The notes beneath the pieces were generated by a model. It was not told the DNA's origin. It did not search any database and worked only from the letters and a program-made list of their open reading frames with translations. DNA of 64,000 nucleotides from Lamellibrachia satsuma (taxonomy: Eukaryota; Annelida; Polychaeta; Sabellida; Siboglinidae), in assembly GCA_033239005.1 (NCBI GenBank), contig BSQZ01000100.1, positions 776,001 through 840,000 of the forward strand. The letters run 5' to 3'. Below, in pieces: positions 52,896-64,000 of the stretch. Made by a program: the position numbers and the translations under genes. Each line of letters opens with the position of its first letter. Positions within the stretch are counted from its first letter, which is position 1.

Positions 52896-53258
52896 TATAC
52901 TAATTCACTAACACATTTTATTCATGGATCAATATTAACTAAAATTACATATAAAGTTGCCCTAAAATCATAGCTCTTGTTCTAAATATATACCCTTAAT
53001 AAAAAGCGTTGCGTGCGTTGACGTGGATTATTTTGGGAAGATGTTGGAACATTGTATCAAAGTTGGCGACGGACGAGTCCATTGTTACGATGGAGGGGTC
53101 AGAGGTTACTGTTTATTACACACAAAACAAATGTACATCTTGAAAAAGTTACACGACATAAACTAAAACTGTCTTTCAGGTGAAACATTAAACTATAGCT
53201 GGTGACAATTTTCTGTCACATGCTTCACGCGTCACTGGCAACGACATATAAAGTAGGT

Positions 53259-53447
53259 TTAGTGATTGTCACTGGTGTCGTCTGAACTTGAAGGCGACAA
53301 GTGGGCGTTGTCATCATTGTTGTCATCAAAAGACGATGAGTTGTCTTCGTCATCTGCTGTCGTATAGACACCACCAGTATTTGTCATCTCTGACAGTGTC
53401 GTTCGACAGTGGCCGCCAGTAGAACAGCTCGTACTGTCCACCGTCAC
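53259..53447 (-). other. acidic open frame downstream of the LRR gene stop
   Basis: Reads TNTGGVYTTADDEDNSSSFD followed by more Asp/Ser. It is in the same frame as the LRR terminal exon but separated from it by two TGA codons inside the 25-bp array. It may be 3' UTR or a tail lost when the array grew. Confidence 0.25.
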
Positions 53448-53543
53448 ACCGACTGAAACAGTCCACGGTCACACCGACTGCCACAGTCTACGGTCACACC
53501 GACTGCCACAGTCCACGGTCACACCGACTGCCACAGTCCACCG

Positions 53544-59473
<5,930 letters not shown>

Positions 59474-60945
59474 CTGCAATACGTATAAATATTGTCAATA
59501 TAATAATGAAATGAATCTACTGAAGATTACAACACTAAAGTGTGGACTTAGAACTAACAAATAAAGGTGTTAATGGGTGCCAATGGGGTCATTCCATATG
59601 AAATCACCCAACAACATTCTTCACCCTCTCAGGTTTAATGACATTTGGCATACACGACATTACACTTTGGACCTGGTGTGAAATTTACCCTGTGAATTAA
59701 ATAGTTGTAGAGTTATTGAATTTTATAATAAACAAAATGAAAAAAAACGTGTTACCTATGTAGGTAGACATGACTTTGGCTCTATTCATCATAAAGGGCT
59801 AATTTTCATCTTAAAATAAAGCCAAGATATTGCCCTATCCACATATCATATGGCAACTTAAAACTATTATGTTGGAAATGTCAATTATCTAGTCAGTTGA
59901 CCTTGATATACCCAAAATAAGTAAACTCTGATTTTTTTTATTTTTTATGTTTAGGACGTAATTGTATCAGCAGTTTTCAAACAAAACATAACAATGGTCC
60001 AAATATTATTATTATATCATAAGCATTTCTGCCAACTAACTTCAAATTGCTGTACCGCAAGTGGGAGCTTTACAATTTATTGAAAATCTATGAATATGTC
60101 AATGTATTAGCTTAATTTTAAGACCAAAATCAGCACTATGTCACTATTAGGACCATAATAATGTATACATAGGTGTTAAGCAATTGTGTGAAAATTGGAG
60201 AAAAACAATTTATAATTTCTGTATTTCAAGGTCTTATAACGGTCCCACTCAATTTTTTAATTGAAACTTGTTACTACATTGATATTGCTAATGATACAAT
60301 TTGACTGAAATTGGGGTTTGCAAATGTTTGGTTTGTGAGGTCAAAATCAGTGACCTCAACAACAAATTTGTTTTTTCAACTGCCATGTAATTGGGGACGA
60401 AGTTATGTGTTAAAGATGTCACTTTTTTATTACACATTTGTGTTCACTTTATGGCGAAAATGTGTCATGCAGGGTTTTTCGGCTATAATAATATATAACC
60501 CTGTACAATTTTGTAATCTTCGAATCGAGAAAATCTGCCTCCCATGTTTATGGCTGCTGTTCGTGCAGACAACACCAGCGCACTTGGCACTGGTGTCATC
60601 TACGCACATCTGTAGACAGTATTTCGTTACAAGCAACTGAATATTGTCAAATTTCGGATGGGATTTATGAATCACCAGGTGCTTGCCATGGAAGACTGCA
60701 ATTCCAACCTTTCATCTACTGATCACAAAAAATTAAGTCTCGTTACACAGTCAGGAATCAGAACATACTTGTACATGTCACAAAGTCACCAAGTAAATGC
60801 AGTTAATATTATACGTTACTTTAAAAATTAAGCAACTTTCAGTAGTTTATATGGTTATATATTGTGATAATCACAAAATAGCAAATTACTTTACTATTGA
60901 CACAGTAGACAGTTTCAGCTATAAGTTTTTCACTCCCAACATACC
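59474..60945. other. AT-rich intron or intergenic sequence
   Basis: Homopolymer-rich and AT-rich. The frames at 60311-60640 (plus) and 60430-60675 (minus) overlap each other, and neither has a domain. No further LRR exon was found upstream. Confidence 0.4.
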
Positions 60946-60949
60946 TCAA

Positions 60950-61195
60950 TACTTAACGTAGCCAATAAATTTAACTTGCCTCACACGTAGCTGTAATACA
61001 ATTACAGTTAAAGATGAAACTGCCCGTAAAGCACTGGTGTGTGGGGTGTGTGGCAGGAAGTGGGAGGTTGGTCCTACAAATCGCTGGGAGGTGGGCAGTT
61101 GGCCTAAACAGTAGGTGTGATGTGGGGATGGAGGGAGGCGGATTCTAAAAATGGGTGGGAGGTTGGCCCCCCAAAACAAGTGGAATTAAGGTTGA
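60950..61195 (+). repeat. dispersed G-rich repeat, copy 1
   Basis: Shares the order CTGGTG, AAGTGGGAGGTTGGT, GAGG(C/T)GGA(T/C)TCTAAAAATG, GGAGGTTGGCC and AAGGTTGAG with 61520-61690. Confidence 0.7.
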
Positions 61196-61439
61196 GACCC
61201 CTGCCACACACCTATTGCAGTGTATTTCTTGGCCTTTGCCATGTCATGCATGAATGATCTTCCATGAGCTGGGATGTTGATTTGTTCATAAACATATAAC
61301 CTATAGTAAAATTACTTTATTATCCCTGTCCTGTTAAATTAGAACTCTTCTTAAATACGTATATTGCATCGTACATAAAACTTGTGCATGTCTTCTTTGA
61401 AATAACATATAAAAAAACTAATAAGTAGTGTAGTTTTAC

Positions 61440-61690
61440 ACTTAACGAATAACATATCAATTGAACTTATCTCATATGTAGCCATGATGCAGTTTCACAT
61501 ATAAGTTTAAAACAGTGAACTTACCAATAACACGCTGGTGACGGGGGTGACAAGAAGTAGGAGGTTGGTTCTAAACAAATGGTGGAGGTGGACTCTCAAA
61601 AATACGTGGGATTGGTGGGAGGTGGACTCTAAAAATGGTGGTAAGTGGGAGATTGGCCAAAAAAAACAGGTGGGACTGAGGTTGAGTAAG
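61440..61690 (+). repeat. dispersed G-rich repeat, copy 2
   Basis: GAAGTAGGAGGTTGGTTCTA, GTGGGAGGTGGACTCTAAAA and GACTGAGGTTGAG match copy 1, and its GGAGGTGGACTCTMAAAA segment is duplicated internally. Confidence 0.7.
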
Positions 61691-62195
61691 TGTATCTTCT
61701 TTGAAATAATGTCTAAAAACTAATAAAAAGAAACTTCACTAATGCAGGCCATTCGGTCAGTATTTACGTATCCGTATCTCAGCGAAACACGTATGGAGAA
61801 CATGCGACTGGCAAATTCAGCTGACATCAGTGCCTATAAGTTACGGAACTAGCTAAACGTACTGTGTGACAAACTTATCATTGAAACTGTCTACTAGTGT
61901 CACTCAAAACAGTGATCTTGTTGACTTGGATGGAGTTCATATTGATATACGTTTTTCTCACTGGAACAAATTACCTACAGAATGTATGTTCATGCTAGCT
62001 GCATGAATATGTAAAAAAAGGTAGACATATACCGATTGATAATTTTATTTTCATTCTGTAACATACTTAGTTATACACTATTGTAGATGGTCCAGCCATT
62101 CACACATCATTTACATATCAATTATACAACATATATTTACTTATGTACATAAAATAAAAAAAAAATTTAATCATAACATGCATAAAATAAAATAG
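61691..62195. other. no gene recognised
   Basis: AT-rich sequence with a poly-A stretch at 62155-62165, possibly linked to the 3' end of the LINE fragment that follows on the minus strand. Confidence 0.35.
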
Positions 62196-62975
62196 ATAAA
62201 AACAGAGAATATTTAAAATGGTAGTGTGGCACTCAAATATTTGTGTAGTGACTTTTTAAAGCTTGCAACAGACTGGCTGTTTTGAATGTCCTGTGGCAAA
62301 CTATTCCATAACTTCAAATACACTAAAACTGCATTGAAAATAGGCAGTTCTTACTTTAGGTGGTTTTGGCTGTGAGGCATTTCTGGTATTATAGGAGTGA
62401 ATATTTGATGTAAACATATCACACAAATATTGTGGTGCTAGACCATTCGCACATTTGTACATTAAAACACATTTATGAAAATCCCTTCTTTTTGGAATGA
62501 TAGCCAGCCTAGCTCTTTGAAGATAGCGCTTCTGTTTTCTCGAGTATTAGACCCAGATATGAGTTTAGAAGCTCTAGATTGTAGTTTCTGGAGTCTGGTT
62601 TTGCTAGTTATTGAGGATAAATCATAGACTGCATTTCCGTAATCGACGTTGGTTTGAACTATTGAATTATATAAATGCTTAAGATTGTCAATTGGTACTA
62701 ATTTATGAAGAGGATTCCTATCTTGGCTGAGGTTTTAGGAATCACGTTATTAATGTGGTCGCCCCATTTGAGATTTGAGTGTATATACTTACCAAGGTAG
62801 TTGGCTACTGATACATGCTTGAGTGGTTCATTATTGATATGAATTTTGAATCAGCCATCTTGGTAATGGACTGATGGGAGCCAATTAGAATAAATTCACA
62901 TTTCTGTACATTAAGACTAAGTCTGTTAATATCAAAATAATCATCTAATTCAGCTGAACACTCAGGTTTTGCAGC
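62196..62975 (-). pseudogene. LINE reverse transcriptase 3' fragment
   Basis: Minus-strand translation across frames shows the C-terminal end of a non-LTR RT: LNVQKCEFILIGS, then ANYLGKYIHSNLKWGDHI (the YLG...D/S-x-x-L-x-W-x-x-H-I motif after the palm), LYNSIVQTNVDYGNAVYD, LQKLQSRASKLISG and LWNSLPQDIQNSQSVASFK. This order is typical of CR1/L2/Jockey-like elements. Several frameshifts and stops; the region upstream (higher coordinates) is lost. Poly-A-like sequence at 62155-62165 would be its 3' tail side. Confidence 0.75.
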
Positions 62976-63325
62976 GATATATCTCAGGGGGGCAGGTTAC
63001 ACACTGATAAAAATGTTGGACTCTTGATAAGCCAATGGCTTCCTTGTCCACTTGCCATCTGGGCCTTTGCCTTGGATGGCAATATTGCTAAATGTTGTTA
63101 AATTATCAAAATGAGCTCATTCGACAGCCTGCATCGTCAACACCTTGAGGCTAGGTGGTGGAAGATAGGAAAAGGTATGAGGGCTATGTTCCTCTTACAT
63201 TTGAAAGGGGATATTTTGTTAATAGTATGGTATTCCGTGGATATTCCAGCAGTGTGCCACAAAATAAAACTATCAAGATATGAATAAAAAACCATCATTG
63301 CAACAATCAACCCGATCACTTAAAC

Positions 63326-63329
<4 letters not shown>
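62976..63329. other. no gene recognised
   Basis: Nothing supported. Confidence 0.4.

Positions 63330-63422
<93 letters not shown>
63330..63422. repeat. (AT)n microsatellite
   Basis: Perfect AT tract of about 90 bp. Confidence 0.95.
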
Positions 63423-63424
<2 letters not shown>

Positions 63425-63524
63425 AAATTACAGTTTAACCCACTACTTGTTGAATATAGCAACCGAAATAAGGCAATGCAGACTTTTTTCTGGTGCCATT
63501 CAATGTACTGTTCCATCGATTGTT

Positions 63525-63603
63525 ACAACCAGTAATGTAATAATCAACCGGTAATGTAATAATCAACCAGTAATGTAATAATTCGAACAGTAATGTAATA
63601 AAA
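63525..63603 (+). repeat. 18-19-bp tandem repeat, 4 units
   Basis: CAACCAGTAATGTAATAAT repeated with small changes. Confidence 0.9.
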
Positions 63604-63830
63604 ATTATGATGATAATGATGATGATGATGATGTTAATGATGATGAAGAAGGTGATGATGAGGGTGATAAATGACTATTATAATTAAGGGGTCATCTTAG
63701 TGACAATGATAATTAAAACGATGATGATGATAATTATTATGATGATAATAATGATGATGATAACGACGGTGATGATGAGGGTGATTAATGGATATGATGA
63801 TGATGCGGAAGAAGATGAAGACAATTAAGC
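63604..63830 (+). repeat. (GAT)n-type microsatellite
   Basis: Imperfect GATGATGATAATGATGATG blocks in two clusters; 63831-64000 holds nothing recognised. Confidence 0.9.
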
Positions 63831-64000
63831 AGTCTAAAAATGTAGGCATACAGTTATAATGTCTATTGTAATAATGCCATTGCTTGATTTTACGTTTACG
63901 ACAATGGGCTCTAACAACCTGATGTTCAGGTAACTAGCATGGGCTCAGTCACAGGCCTGGCAGTGGGTTGGAGGAGTCTTGATGACAAGTGCATCTACAT

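Overview
This window is metazoan nuclear DNA, AT-rich and dominated by repeats, with small exons in large introns. Single exons encode EGF-like, thrombospondin type 1-like and ribonuclease-inhibitor-type leucine-rich repeat (LRR) units, the repertoire of a marine invertebrate. Phase-2 LRR exons of about 84 bp and very heavy minisatellite load would fit a cephalochordate (amphioxus), but that is an inference. No rRNA, tRNA, operon or bacterial gene structure was seen.

Layout. 0-5 kb: an inverted (foldback) repeat built of degenerate tandem arrays, then a 26-bp minisatellite. 5-22 kb: dispersed repeats, microsatellites and coding-type exons invaded by minisatellites. These are a TSP1-like exon with a 48-bp array (minus, 8.9-9.9 kb), an EGF exon with a 25-bp array (plus, 12.4-12.9 kb), an 87-bp array ORF (16.3 kb), a duplicated block of which only one copy carries an expanded 27-bp array (17.8-19.0 kb), a 39-bp array ORF (minus, 20.2-21.0 kb), and a small degenerate EGF exon (minus, 21.5-21.7 kb). 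22.1-35.3 kb: a nest of transposons. A hAT-like element contains a pogo/Tigger-like element, which contains a 10.46-kb foldback element. The arms of the foldback are arrays of a 35-bp unit, and a 6-bp target duplication frames it. 35-46 kb: GA-rich and AT-rich simple repeats, five copies of a terminal-inverted-repeat element with 4-bp target duplications, and minisatellites of 47, 45, 75 and 114 bp.

46.6-52 kb is different. It holds GC-rich, decayed coding-type sequence on both strands (possibly old large-DNA-virus sequence, not identified), a hairpin-unit minisatellite, telomere-like motifs, and a compact cluster of binding-site motifs (YY1-, octamer-, CRE-, E-box-, CCAAT- and CTCF-like). 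53.5-59.5 kb carries the best gene: the 3' end of a minus-strand LRR gene of at least five exons with matching splice phases. A decayed non-LTR retrotransposon lies in its large intron. 59.5-64 kb is intergenic or intronic and holds a second LINE fragment (minus), a dispersed G-rich repeat pair and simple repeats.

Few genes can be claimed. The most interesting structures are the nested giant foldback element, the minisatellites growing inside exons, and the TIR element whose long form contains an internal copy of its own right end.
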